45,430 bases of DNA from CAZPHI01 sp964586425. Its GTDB lineage: Bacteria > Bacillota > Clostridia > Lachnospirales > Lachnospiraceae. Position 1 is the first letter of the stretch; each line of letters opens with the position of its first letter. Of the stretch, positions 18,520 to 28,300 are shown piece by piece. The notes below the pieces were generated by a model that did not search any database, was not told where the DNA came from, and saw only the letters and a list, made by a program, of their open reading frames with translations. The translations under genes and the position numbers were made by a program. The DNA lies in the NCBI GenBank assembly GCA_964586425.1, contig CAZPHI010000013.1, positions 1-45,430 on the forward strand, in the 5' to 3' direction.

Positions 18520-19288
18520 ACATAATATTATTGAAAGAGAGAAGGAAAGATTAGTCTTTCTATGTGAAGATTCTGTAGATGGAATATTCACCGCGATTTA
18601 TAAGGCGTGGCAGTATGGGACTTCAAGGTCAGAGGTTGCAATAAGAGACAATTATGAATTCAATTTGTTTAACCAATGCAAGGTAGTTGAGACTGATTAT
18701 GAGTTAGCACAAAAGGTAGGAAGTACAATAAGGGAGAAAGTTTCATTCGAGGCATATAGATTATTATATAGTGCAGCACTGTCAGATAATACATCTAAGT
18801 GTAATCATATATACAGATTTATGATTAAAGCAATCAAAAAGGGTGACAGTATCATAGATTATATGCAGGATGATGATGTCGCATCTGTCTTAGAGATGTC
18901 AAGGAGAGTCAACTTTGAAGCTCATAGATACATGGGATTTGTGAGATTTGAGGAGTTAGATACAGGTTTATTATTATCAAGAATTAATCCTAGAGCAAAC
19001 ATAATTCCTATTATTGCTGAGCATTTTGCTGACAGGTTGAAGGGGGAAAACTGGGTTATATATGATACCAATAGGAATTATTGTGCAATATATAAGAAGG
19101 ATACAGGGTATGTATTCTCTTATGAAGTATTTGACAATACTATAGAGAAGCTAGGAGTCAAATCAGACCAGCAGCTTGATATGGAGAAACTATGGAATAC
19201 ATTCTTTAATACAATTGCTATAAAAGAGAGGGAGAACTACAAGCTGCAAAGACAGATGATGCCATTACGATTCAGAAAATATATGTAA
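18512..19288 (+). CDS. TIGR03915-type DNA repair partner protein of the radical SAM protein
   Basis: A 258-residue soluble protein of the conserved family found beside the radical SAM repair protein. Recognisable segments are FLCEDSVDGIFTAIYKAW at the N-terminus, the central RRVNFEAHRYMGFVRFEEL, and a C-terminal W-x-x-FF-x-(T/S)-I-(A)-I-K-E-R-x-N region ending in MPLRFRKYM. In other genomes this family may be fused to a uracil-DNA glycosylase-like domain; that part is absent here. The start is ATG 18512 behind GGAGG (18501-18505). It overlaps the radical SAM gene by 8 bases, so translation is coupled. The biochemical role is unknown. Confidence 0.85.
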   Translation: MDEHNIIEREKERLVFLCEDSVDGIFTAIYKAWQYGTSRSEVAIRDNYEFNLFNQCKVVETDYELAQKVGSTIREKVSFEAYRLLYSAALSDNTSKCNHIYRFMIKAIKKGDSIIDYMQDDDVASVLEMSRRVNFEAHRYMGFVRFEELDTGLLLSRINPRANIIPIIAEHFADRLKGENWVIYDTNRNYCAIYKKDTGYVFSYEVFDNTIEKLGVKSDQQLDMEKLWNTFFNTIAIKERENYKLQRQMMPLRFRKYM

Positions 19289-19297
19289 AAATTCTAT

Positions 19298-19334
19298 CGC
19301 TTATAGTATAATGAATATATTATAAGCGGTTTTT
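19298..19334 (+). terminator. rho-independent terminator after the repair pair
   Basis: A 13-pair stem (19298-19310 with 19316-19328, one G-U) has outer arms CGCTTATA and TATAAGCG and a five-base loop. Five T residues follow at 19330-19334. A TATAAT lies within the stem but no -35 fits it, so I read this as a terminator rather than a promoter. Confidence 0.75.
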
Positions 19335-19383
19335 ACCCGCATCAGAGATACCAAGGTATGTTTGAATAGGAAAGATATGCAGT

Positions 19384-21813
19384 ATGTATACGATTAAAGA
19401 CAACAATTTAAGAATATCAGTTAGGAATATTGTTGAGTTTATCTTCGCTAGCGGTGATATTGATAATAGAACAAGTACTGCGAGCGATATTAATGCTATG
19501 CAGGAAGGAACTAGAATTCACAAGAAAATTCAACGTGAGATGGGAAGCAGATATCATGCAGAGGTATCACTTAGAGAAACTATACCGTTGAATGTGAATC
19601 TAACAGATGGAACGCAATACGAGTATAATCTTGTAATTGAGGGACGAGCTGATGGAATAATATGTGATATGGATGAGGATGATACAGGCGATAGAAAACC
19701 ATTATCATCTGTTATTATTGATGAAATAAAAAGCATGTATATGGATGTTACTGTAATGAAGGAACCTATATATGTGCATAAGGCACAGGCAATGTGTTAT
19801 GCATATATATATGCAATGCAGCATCACTTAGACAAGCTAGAGGTTCAATTGACATATTGTAACATTGAGAATGAACATATTAATAGATTTAAAGAAGAGT
19901 ATAGTATTGAATATTTATCAGAATGGTTTAATGGACTTGTAGCAGAGTTTAAACAATGGTCGGATTATTTGTTTATATCAAAAGCGGCAAGAACAGAGTC
20001 AATAAGAACATTAGCATTTCCATATGAATATAGATTAGGACAGAAAGAATTAGCAGTAGGAGTATATAGGACTATTCAGAGAGGAAAAACACTGTTTATT
20101 CAGGCACCTACAGGAGTAGGGAAAACTATTTCGACTGTATTCCCAGCTGTTCAGGCAATAGGACAGAATATGGGAGATAAGATATTCTATCTGACAGCAA
20201 AAACAATAACAAGAACAGTCGCAGAGAATACATTCTCCATATTAAGAGAAGCAGGACTTAAGTTTAAGACTCTTACAATTACTGCAAAAGATAAGATATG
20301 TCCATTGGATGAAAGAATATGCAATCCAGAGCAATGTCAATATGCCAGAGGACATTATGATAGAGTTAATGATGCTGTTTTTGATATTATTAATTCTGAA
20401 GAAAGTATAGATAGAGATATAGTTATAGAATATGCTATGAAGCATTGTGTATGTCCATTTGAATATTCTCTTGATATCTCATATTGGTGTGATGGAATTA
20501 TATGTGATTATAATTATGTGTATGATCCGAACGTCTACCTAAAAAGATTTTTTGCAGAAGGTAAAAAAGGTGATTATATATTCCTTGTGGATGAGGCACA
20601 TAATCTTGTAGAACGGGCAAGGAATATGTACAGTGCATCGATTTGTAAGGAAGATATACTAAAAATCAAGAGGATAATAAAAGATAAAGATAAAAAGCTT
20701 GAGAAGGCTCTCGAAAAATGCAACAAGGAGATGCTTGAATTCAAACGGGAATGTGATGATTATAAAGTCATTGATTCGGGTGCACACTTTGCGCTTAATT
20801 TGGAACGAGTGTTTAAGCTTATACAGGAATTCAGAGATAAACAAAAGAATAATCACTATGATGGAGAAGATGAAGTAGGAGAATTCTTTCTTGCAGTTAG
20901 ACATTATATTAATATGTATGAGATATTAGATGACAAATATATTATATATACTCAACATGAACAAAGTGGAGAATTCACGATTAATTTATTCTGCGTAGAT
21001 CCATCAGGCAATCTGCAGTTATGTAATGATAGAGGAATCAGTACTATTTATTTTAGTGCTACACTTCTTCCTATACAGTATTATAAAGAGATGCTATCGA
21101 ATACAGAGGATGTATATGCAGTATATGCACAATCGTCATTCGACAGTAAGAAGCGTATTATATTGGCATCAAGTGATGTGACGAGCAGATATACAAGAAG
21201 GAATATCAACGAGTATAGAAAGATATGCAGATATATTCAGAATGTAATTGAGTCAAAGAATGGCAATTATCTGATATTCTTTCCATCATACACATATATG
21301 AATAAGGTATATGAGCAGTTATTGGAGACTGATATTGTCGACAAAGCAAAAATAATAGTACAATCGCAATCAATGAATGAAAGCCAGAGAGAAGATTACC
21401 TGAGGAATTTTGATAATGAGAATAATGTAATTGGAATGGGAGTTATGGGAGGAATTTTCTCTGAGGGAATAGATCTCAAGCATGACAGCCTTATAGGAAC
21501 TATTATCATTGGAACGGGAATTCCTGGTATATGCAATGAACGAGAGATACTTAAGAACTATTTTGATGAGAATGATAAAAATGGATGGAATTATGCGTAT
21601 GTTTATCCAGGAATGAATAAGGTACTGCAGGCAGCTGGACGAGTTATTAGGACCGAAGAAGATCGAGGAATAATTGCTTTGCTGGACGACAGATTCCTTA
21701 ATGATGAATATATAAAACTATACCCAAGAGAGTGGGATACGGTATATAGAACTAATGTTGAATCATCAAGGAAAATACTGGATGATTTCTGGAATGAAAA
21801 TCAAGAAACATAG
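19384..21813 (+). CDS. PD-(D/E)XK nuclease fused to XPD/DinG-type superfamily 2 DNA helicase
   Basis: An 809-residue fusion. Residues about 1-200 have a RecB/Cas4-like nuclease core: GRADGII (about 87), DEIKS (about 113) and HKAQAMCYAY, which fits the QxxxY motif. The helicase follows: Walker A APTGVGKT (about 241), a cysteine cluster for an iron-sulfur domain (about 306, 316, 321 and 357-359), VDEAHNL (403), and a C-terminal helicase domain with FSEGIDL and QAAGRVIRTEEDRG. XPD/DinG proteins are 5'-3' DNA helicases. With the radical SAM repair pair just upstream, a DNA-repair role is likely. The ATG at 19384 has only a modest AGGAAAG site. No LexA box is visible in its own leader, so SOS control would need read-through of the terminator. 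Confidence 0.88.
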   Translation: MYTIKDNNLRISVRNIVEFIFASGDIDNRTSTASDINAMQEGTRIHKKIQREMGSRYHAEVSLRETIPLNVNLTDGTQYEYNLVIEGRADGIICDMDEDDTGDRKPLSSVIIDEIKSMYMDVTVMKEPIYVHKAQAMCYAYIYAMQHHLDKLEVQLTYCNIENEHINRFKEEYSIEYLSEWFNGLVAEFKQWSDYLFISKAARTESIRTLAFPYEYRLGQKELAVGVYRTIQRGKTLFIQAPTGVGKTISTVFPAVQAIGQNMGDKIFYLTAKTITRTVAENTFSILREAGLKFKTLTITAKDKICPLDERICNPEQCQYARGHYDRVNDAVFDIINSEESIDRDIVIEYAMKHCVCPFEYSLDISYWCDGIICDYNYVYDPNVYLKRFFAEGKKGDYIFLVDEAHNLVERARNMYSASICKEDILKIKRIIKDKDKKLEKALEKCNKEMLEFKRECDDYKVIDSGAHFALNLERVFKLIQEFRDKQKNNHYDGEDEVGEFFLAVRHYINMYEILDDKYIIYTQHEQSGEFTINLFCVDPSGNLQLCNDRGISTIYFSATLLPIQYYKEMLSNTEDVYAVYAQSSFDSKKRIILASSDVTSRYTRRNINEYRKICRYIQNVIESKNGNYLIFFPSYTYMNKVYEQLLETDIVDKAKIIVQSQSMNESQREDYLRNFDNENNVIGMGVMGGIFSEGIDLKHDSLIGTIIIGTGIPGICNEREILKNYFDENDKNGWNYAYVYPGMNKVLQAAGRVIRTEEDRGIIALLDDRFLNDEYIKLYPREWDTVYRTNVESSRKILDDFWNENQET

Positions 21814-21845
21814 TGCAAAAAAGAGCATAATGCTTTATAATAGAA

Positions 21846-21873
21846 TTGTAGAAACTGTGGACGTGTGTATAAT
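21846..21873 (+). promoter_or_regulatory. possible promoter for the FapA-like operon
   Basis: TTGTAG (21846-21851), a 16-base spacer and TATAAT (21868-21873), 18 bases before the next ATG. The -10 is perfect; the -35 and spacing are only fair, and the leader would be very short. Confidence 0.4.
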
Positions 21874-21891
21874 TGATGAGGTGATTAAAGT

Positions 21892-23298
21892 ATGGGTATA
21901 TCTTATAATGATTTATCTGAGACAGACGAATATAATGATGTAGTAGTTGATATTGCTCCGGATAAGATGTCAGCTAGAGTTATGCTTAATAAACCACTAG
22001 AAGATAAAAACTATAGCATTAATGATGTTATAGAAAAGATACATGATGCAGGAATTACTTGTACATTAGATATGGATGTATTGAATAATATAGTACATAA
22101 TCATATATATGATAATTATTTTGTTGTTGCTAATGGAAAGCCAGCAGTTAATGGTGAAGATGGAGAATACACATACTTTTTTAATAAACAGGCTAATAAT
22201 AAGCCTACAATTAAGGAAGACGGAACTGTAGATTATTATAATATACAGAATTTTACACAGGTTAGTGCAGAACAGATTATTGCATCATATAAGCCTGAGA
22301 CTCCGGGAATAGAAGGATATAATGTATGTGGAGAAGTAATTAAAGCGATTCCAGGCAAAAGATTAAAACCATTAAGAGGACGTTATGTTAAAGTGTCTGA
22401 GGATGGCTGTACATATTACGCTACAAAGAATGGAAAAATTGAATTAAAAACATCAGGTGAGATTACAATAGAAGATATCTATGAGATAACCGGAGATGTT
22501 GATTTATCTACAGGTAATATATCGTTTGCAGGGGATGTTAAGATTCAGGGTAATATATTACCGGGAATGCAAGTGACCGCAAAAGGTAATATATACATTG
22601 CCGGAAGAGTAGAGAATGCATCAATCATATCTGATAAGGATATAGTTGTTAATCAGGGTATAATATCTAGAGATAATCTGAAGATAAGCTGTGCAGGCAG
22701 CCTTACTGCTAAGTATATTGAGAACTCAGTTATAGAAGCAGGTATGAATGTAACAGCTGGATACATACTTAATTGTGAGGTGTATTGCAAAGGTACAATT
22801 AATGTATCTGGTGGCAAGAAAGCTTCTATAATTGGAGGAACAGTGTCTGCAGTAATGGGAATTGAAACTGTGAATTGTGGAAGTGAGGGTGGAGTTACAA
22901 CCAATATCAGAGTTGGATGTAATAAACAGATTAAGGCTGAATATGCAAGGATTCAATTGAAATTAAAGGAATTAATGCAGCAGTTAGATCAGCTTGAAAC
23001 ATCAATTGATAAGTATAATTCACTAAAGTCAAGTGGTAAGAATATTGATGAAGCAATTGGTACTAAGATGCTTCAATCAAAGATAATATTAAAATCTCAG
23101 AAGAATAAGCTTGATGAATTAGCAATTAAGATGTTTGAACTTATGAGAAGAAGTAAAGTGGCAGGAATAAAAATTGATGGTAATATATATCAGGGAACGA
23201 AGATATTCATAGATGAATTATTTTTTGAGCCTAATGCAGATTTTTGCCACGTCTTAATTAGAAAATATAACAATAAAATAATAATTAGAGATTATTAG
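21892..23298 (+). CDS. FapA (DUF342) family protein
   Basis: A 468-residue cytoplasmic protein. Its N-terminal half contains KPETPGIEGYNVCGEVIKA and GRYVKVSEDGCTYYA. A repetitive beta-helix-like core follows (about 190-345), with many short valine/isoleucine/glycine strands such as ISFAGDVKIQGNI. A coiled coil (about 351-413) comes next, then a short beta tail. This is the DUF342/FapA architecture (flagellar assembly protein A in Vibrio). No flagellar genes are in the window, so the name should not be taken as function. The ribosome site is poor. Two AstE-like genes follow with small gaps. Confidence 0.8.
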   Translation: MGISYNDLSETDEYNDVVVDIAPDKMSARVMLNKPLEDKNYSINDVIEKIHDAGITCTLDMDVLNNIVHNHIYDNYFVVANGKPAVNGEDGEYTYFFNKQANNKPTIKEDGTVDYYNIQNFTQVSAEQIIASYKPETPGIEGYNVCGEVIKAIPGKRLKPLRGRYVKVSEDGCTYYATKNGKIELKTSGEITIEDIYEITGDVDLSTGNISFAGDVKIQGNILPGMQVTAKGNIYIAGRVENASIISDKDIVVNQGIISRDNLKISCAGSLTAKYIENSVIEAGMNVTAGYILNCEVYCKGTINVSGGKKASIIGGTVSAVMGIETVNCGSEGGVTTNIRVGCNKQIKAEYARIQLKLKELMQQLDQLETSIDKYNSLKSSGKNIDEAIGTKMLQSKIILKSQKNKLDELAIKMFELMRRSKVAGIKIDGNIYQGTKIFIDELFFEPNADFCHVLIRKYNNKIIIRDY

Positions 23299-23325
23299 AG
23301 ATTACTAGATATTGGAGGAAAGACA

Positions 23326-24270
23326 ATGATAGAAGAAGTTGTGTCGGTAGAGATGCCAGTTAATGAGAATGTTGTGATTAGGAAAAATCACCTAGTACCA
23401 GAGCATCTTACTGGGAGTGAACAACGAATATCGATTGTTACGGGAACTCACGGGGATGAATTAGATGGTCAGTATGTCTGTTATGAATTAATCAAAAGAA
23501 TTAATGAGCATCCAGAAAAGTTAAAAGGTATAGTTGATATATATCCTGATATTAATCCGCTTGGAATTGATACAGGTAATAGAGGTATACCGATGTTTGA
23601 TTTGGATATGAATCGCGTATTCCCGGGAGATACTAATGGTGCAATGGCGGAAAGAATGGCGGCATATCTGGTTGACGATATTATTGGAAGTGATTTGTGC
23701 ATAGATATTCATTCGAGCAATGTTTTTATCAAAGAAGCTCCGCAGGTAAGAATTAATGAAGAGAATTCAGATAAGCTATTGCCATATGCAAAGATGCTTA
23801 ATGCTGATTTTGTATGGATATATTCGTCAATTACAGTATTAGGCGCAACCCTCTCGTATAGCCTTAACAGCTTTAATGTACCAACACTTGTTGTAGAGAT
23901 GGGAGTAGGTAATAGGATAAGCAATGATTATTGCAAGCAGCTAATTAAGGGGATATTCAACACGTTAATCAATATGGGAATATGGGAAGGCGAGCCATTA
24001 GAAGTAAAAGCACCTATCATATCAACAGAAGGTGAAGTTCAGTTCTTCCATGCTGATACAACAGGAGTCTTTGTGTCAGATATTGATAATCTTGGAATCA
24101 TTAAAGAAGGAGCACATATAGGCGATGTAATAGAACCAATAACAGGCAATATTCTGCAAAGCATATATTCGCCAACAGAGGGAATTATATTCACATTGAG
24201 AGAACATCCTGTAGTATATCAGGGGGCACTTTTGGCCAGATTACATGGTGGAAAAAGTGATAGAAAATAA
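23326..24270 (+). CDS. succinylglutamate desuccinylase/aspartoacylase-family zinc hydrolase
   Basis: A 314-residue member of the M14-like AstE/AspA family. Zinc ligands are visible: H42 and E45 in THGDE, and H129 in IDIHSSN. The DMNRVFPG substrate-binding Arg and the catalytic Glu191 in VVEMGVG are also present. The C-terminal domain is a beta barrel typical of the family. The family deacylates or cleaves N-acyl amino acids and related amides; the substrate here is unknown. The ribosome site TTGGAGGAAAG precedes ATG 23326. A paralogue without catalytic residues follows 23 bases downstream. Confidence 0.85.
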   Translation: MIEEVVSVEMPVNENVVIRKNHLVPEHLTGSEQRISIVTGTHGDELDGQYVCYELIKRINEHPEKLKGIVDIYPDINPLGIDTGNRGIPMFDLDMNRVFPGDTNGAMAERMAAYLVDDIIGSDLCIDIHSSNVFIKEAPQVRINEENSDKLLPYAKMLNADFVWIYSSITVLGATLSYSLNSFNVPTLVVEMGVGNRISNDYCKQLIKGIFNTLINMGIWEGEPLEVKAPIISTEGEVQFFHADTTGVFVSDIDNLGIIKEGAHIGDVIEPITGNILQSIYSPTEGIIFTLREHPVVYQGALLARLHGGKSDRK

Positions 24271-24293
24271 TTAATGCAATACTGGAGGAAAAC

Positions 24294-25229
24294 ATGAAGA
24301 AAGATATATTGTTTTCAATGAAGACATTATACAGAGAAGATTTTAAGATAGAAGGATATAGATTTGGACAAGGTGAAAAGGCTGCATGTATCGTTGGACC
24401 AACAAGAGGCAATGAGGTACAGCAATTATATATATGCTCGCAGCTTATTAAGGTATTAAAGCGCCTTGAAGAGCATGGTAATATTACCAGCGGTAATGAG
24501 ATATTAGTAGTACCGTCAGTTAACAATTATTCTATGAATATACAGAAGAGATTTTGGGCAATTGATAACATTGATATTAATAGAGCATTTCCAGGAGACA
24601 AAGAAGGTGATACAACTAAGAGAATAGCAGCAGCTTTATTTGAAAGTGTAAAGGGTTATAATTATGGAATTCAATTCACATCCTTTTATATGCCAGGAGA
24701 TTTTATTCCGCATGTAAGAATGATGGAGACTGGATATCACAGTCCGAGCCTTGCTAATCTGTTTGGACTTCAATATGTTGTGATTAGAAAACCAAAACCA
24801 ATGGATACAGCAACTCTTAATTATAATTGGCAGATGAGTGGAACTAATGCATTCTCAATATATACTAACAGCACGGATCTTGTAGATGAAAAATCTGCAA
24901 GACAGGCAGTTTCATCAGTACTTAGATTCCTTACAAGAATGGGAATACTTAAGTATAATAATCATAGTGGGTACATAGCAAGTGTAATTAATGAGAATGA
25001 TTTGATGCCGGTTAAGTCCACTCGTGGTGGCTTCATCAAGAGATATAGTGCACCTGGAGAACCAGTATATCATGGAGATCTGATAGCAGAGATAATTGAT
25101 CCATATGAAGGAGAAGTAATTGAAAAGATAACATCACCAACTGATGGAATAGTATTCTTCTCACATACAGCACCTATGGTAATGGGTAATACTGTTATAT
25201 ACAAGATTATTAGGCGTATGCATGAGTAA
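24294..25229 (+). CDS. AstE/AspA-family paralogue lacking catalytic residues (probable pseudoenzyme)
   Basis: A 311-residue protein alignable by eye along its length with the preceding gene product, including DINRAFPG (versus DMNRVFPG) and the C-terminal SPTDGIVFF (versus SPTEGIIFT). Catalytic positions are altered: THGDE has become TRGNE (H to R at 38), the third zinc ligand His is Thr129, and the catalytic Glu is Tyr190. Zinc hydrolysis therefore looks lost while the fold is kept. It could be a regulatory or structural partner of the active enzyme, perhaps as a heteromer. The reading frame is intact with a good TGGAGGAAAA site, arguing against a decaying pseudogene. Confidence 0.8.
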   Translation: MKKDILFSMKTLYREDFKIEGYRFGQGEKAACIVGPTRGNEVQQLYICSQLIKVLKRLEEHGNITSGNEILVVPSVNNYSMNIQKRFWAIDNIDINRAFPGDKEGDTTKRIAAALFESVKGYNYGIQFTSFYMPGDFIPHVRMMETGYHSPSLANLFGLQYVVIRKPKPMDTATLNYNWQMSGTNAFSIYTNSTDLVDEKSARQAVSSVLRFLTRMGILKYNNHSGYIASVINENDLMPVKSTRGGFIKRYSAPGEPVYHGDLIAEIIDPYEGEVIEKITSPTDGIVFFSHTAPMVMGNTVIYKIIRRMHE

Positions 25230-25252
25230 TTACAAATTAATTAAATAAATAA

Positions 25253-25281
25253 TTGTTTATTATATTGTATTGTGGTAATAT
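25253..25281 (+). promoter_or_regulatory. promoter of purL
   Basis: TTGTTT (25253-25258), a 17-base spacer and TAATAT (25276-25281), 35 bases before the purL ATG. The short leader leaves no room for a purine riboswitch, and I see no aptamer or PurR box in it. Confidence 0.5.
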
Positions 25282-25316
25282 GTAGGAGTTATTTAAAACA
25301 TTCTTTGGAGGTTAAG

Positions 25317-28300
25317 ATGAGTAACGTAAGACGAGTTTATGTTGAAAAACAACAGGAATTTGCCGTTCAGGCAGCAGAATTAAAAGGTGAGATTAAGAGT
25401 TACCTTGGAATTAAAACAGTAGAGAATGTAAGAATTCTTAATAGATACGATATTGAGAATCTTTCAGATGAAACATATAAAAAAGCATTAACAACAGTAT
25501 TTTCTGAACCACCAGTTGATATTGTATATGAAACAGATTTTACTCATGATACATCAGATTTCGTATTTTCAGTAGAATATCTTCCAGGACAGTTCGATCA
25601 GAGAGCTGATTCTGCTGAACAGTGTGTTAAGTTCTTTAATGAGAATGAATTACCAACCATCAAATCAGCTGTAACATACGTTGTTTCAGGTACACTTACA
25701 GATGAAGAAAAAGAAAAAATCAAAAATCACTGCATCAACCCGGTTGATTCAAGAGAAGCAGCTAAAGCTATTCCAGAGACACTTATTGCTGATTTTGAAG
25801 AACCAGCTGACGTTATTGTATTCGATGGCTTTAAAGACATGGAAGAATCAAAACTCAAAGAGTTATATGATTCATTAGGTCTTGCAATGACATTCAAAGA
25901 TTTCCTTCATATTCAGAATTATTATAAGAATGAAGAAGACAGAGATCCTTCAATGACAGAGATAAGAGTTCTTGATACTTATTGGTCTGATCATTGTCGT
26001 CATACAACATTCTCAACAGAACTTAAAGATGTTGTATTTGATGAAGGTTATTACAACAAACCAATTAAATCAACATATGAGAGATACCTTTCAGATAGAG
26101 AAGAAATCTTCAAAGGCAGAAAAGATAAATTCGTTTGTCTTATGGACCTTGCATTAATGGCCATGAGAAAACTTAAAAAAGAAGGAAAACTTGATGATCA
26201 GGAAGAATCAGATGAGATTAATGCTTGTTCTATAGTTGTTCCTGTAGAAGTAGATGGTAAGACAGAGGAATGGTTAGTTAACTTCAAGAATGAAACACAT
26301 AACCATCCAACAGAGATAGAGCCATTCGGTGGTGCTGCTACATGTCTTGGTGGAGCTATTAGAGATCCATTGTCAGGACGTACTTATGTATACCAGGCTA
26401 TGCGTGTAACAGGTGCTGCAGATCCAACTGCATCAATGAAGGATACACTTAATGGCAAATTACCACAGAAGAAGCTTGTTCGTAGCGCTGCTAACGGATA
26501 TAGCTCATATGGTAATCAGATAGGTCTTGCAACAGGTTATGTTAAAGAAATCTATCATCCGGATTATGTAGCTAAGAGAATGGAAATAGGTGCTGTTATG
26601 GGCGCTGCTCCTAGAAGAGCTGTAATTCGTGAGAATTCAGATCCAGGCGATATCATAATCCTTCTTGGTGGTAGAACTGGTAGAGATGGTTGTGGCGGTG
26701 CTACAGGTTCATCTAAGGTTCATACGGAAGCTTCTATTGAGACTTGTGGAGCTGAAGTTCAGAAAGGTAATGCACCTACAGAACGTAAGATTCAGAGACT
26801 TTTCAGAAGAGAAGAAGTTAGTAAGTTAATTAAAAAATGTAATGATTTCGGTGCAGGTGGTGTATCTGTTGCTATCGGTGAATTAGCTGATGGATTAAAG
26901 GTATCACTTGATAAAGTACCTAAAAAATACGCAGGTCTTGATGGAACAGAGATAGCTATCTCAGAGTCACAGGAAAGAATGGCAGTAGTAGTAGATCCTA
27001 AGGATGTTGCACAGTTCCTTGCATATGCAGCAGAAGAGAATCTTGAAGCTATTGAAGTTGCTACTGTAACAGAAGAAAAGAGATTAGTTCTTGAGTGGAG
27101 AGGCAAAGAAATCGTTAATATCTCTAGAGCTTTCCTTGATACTAACGGTGCACATCAGGAAACTTCAGTAGAAGTTGAGATGCCATCAGAAAAAGCTGAG
27201 GTTCTTAATAAACCAGAGGTTAAAGATGTTAAAGCTACATGGCTTAATGTATTAGCTGATTTAAATGAGTGTTCACAGAAGGGTCTTGTTGAAAGATTCG
27301 ATGGTTCTATTGGTGCTGGTTCAGTATTCATGCCTTATGGTGGCAAATACCAGCTCACAGAAGTACAGACTATGGTTGCTAAACTTCCTGTATTAACAGG
27401 TAAGTGTGATACAGTAACAATGATGAGTTATGGATTTGATCCATACCTTTCAAGCTGGAGCCCATACCATGGCGCAATGTATGCAGTTGTTGATTCGGTT
27501 GCTAAGATTGTTGCGGCAGGTGGTGATTATAAGAAGATTAGATTCACATTCCAGGAATACTTCAGAAGAATGACAGAAGATCCTAAGAGATGGAGTCAGC
27601 CATTCTCAGCATTACTTGGTGCTTATGAAGCTCAGTTAGGCTTTGGCCTTCCTTCAATTGGTGGTAAAGATAGTATGTCAGGAACATTCAATGACATCGA
27701 CGTACCTCCAACATTAGTATCATTCGCAGTTGATGTAGCTAAAGAGCAGGATATTATTACACCTGAACTTAAAGCTGCTGGCAATACATTAGTTAAATTC
27801 AGCATCGAAAAAGACGAGTATCAGTTACCAGTATATGAGCAGATTAAAGCTTTATATGAAGCAATCCATGAGATGATTCAGGCTGGAACAATTGTATCTG
27901 CATACGTTCTTGATAAGAATGGTCTTGTACCAGCTCTTAGTAAGATGGCATTCGGTAACAAGCTTGGCGTAGATGTTGATAAGAATATTAAAGCAGAAGA
28001 TTTATTTGCACCAGAATATGGTTGTATCGTAGCAGAAGTTAAAGCAGACAAGCTTGCTGACATTAAAGCTGATTACACATTAGTTGGTCAGGTTAATGCA
28101 GGAACAGGCTTTACATATGGTGATGTAACAATCACTATGGATGAAGCTCTTAACAGCTGGTCTAATACACTTGAGAAAGTATTCCCTACAAAAGCTGAAC
28201 AGGGAACAGATACAATTGAAACAAAATTATTCAATACAGATAATATCTATGTATGTAAGAATAAAGTTGCGCGTCCTACAGTATTCATTCCTGTATTCCC

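Noticed and set aside
19307..19312. TATAAT as a promoter for the helicase gene
   Set aside because: No -35 at suitable distance, and the bases form part of a strong terminator stem.
24294..25229. The second AstE-like gene as a decaying pseudogene
   Set aside because: Full-length intact frame with a good ribosome site and retained structural motifs; a maintained pseudoenzyme is the better reading.
25230..25316. Purine riboswitch or PurR box upstream of purL
   Set aside because: Only about 35 bases follow the promoter and none resembles the aptamer core.
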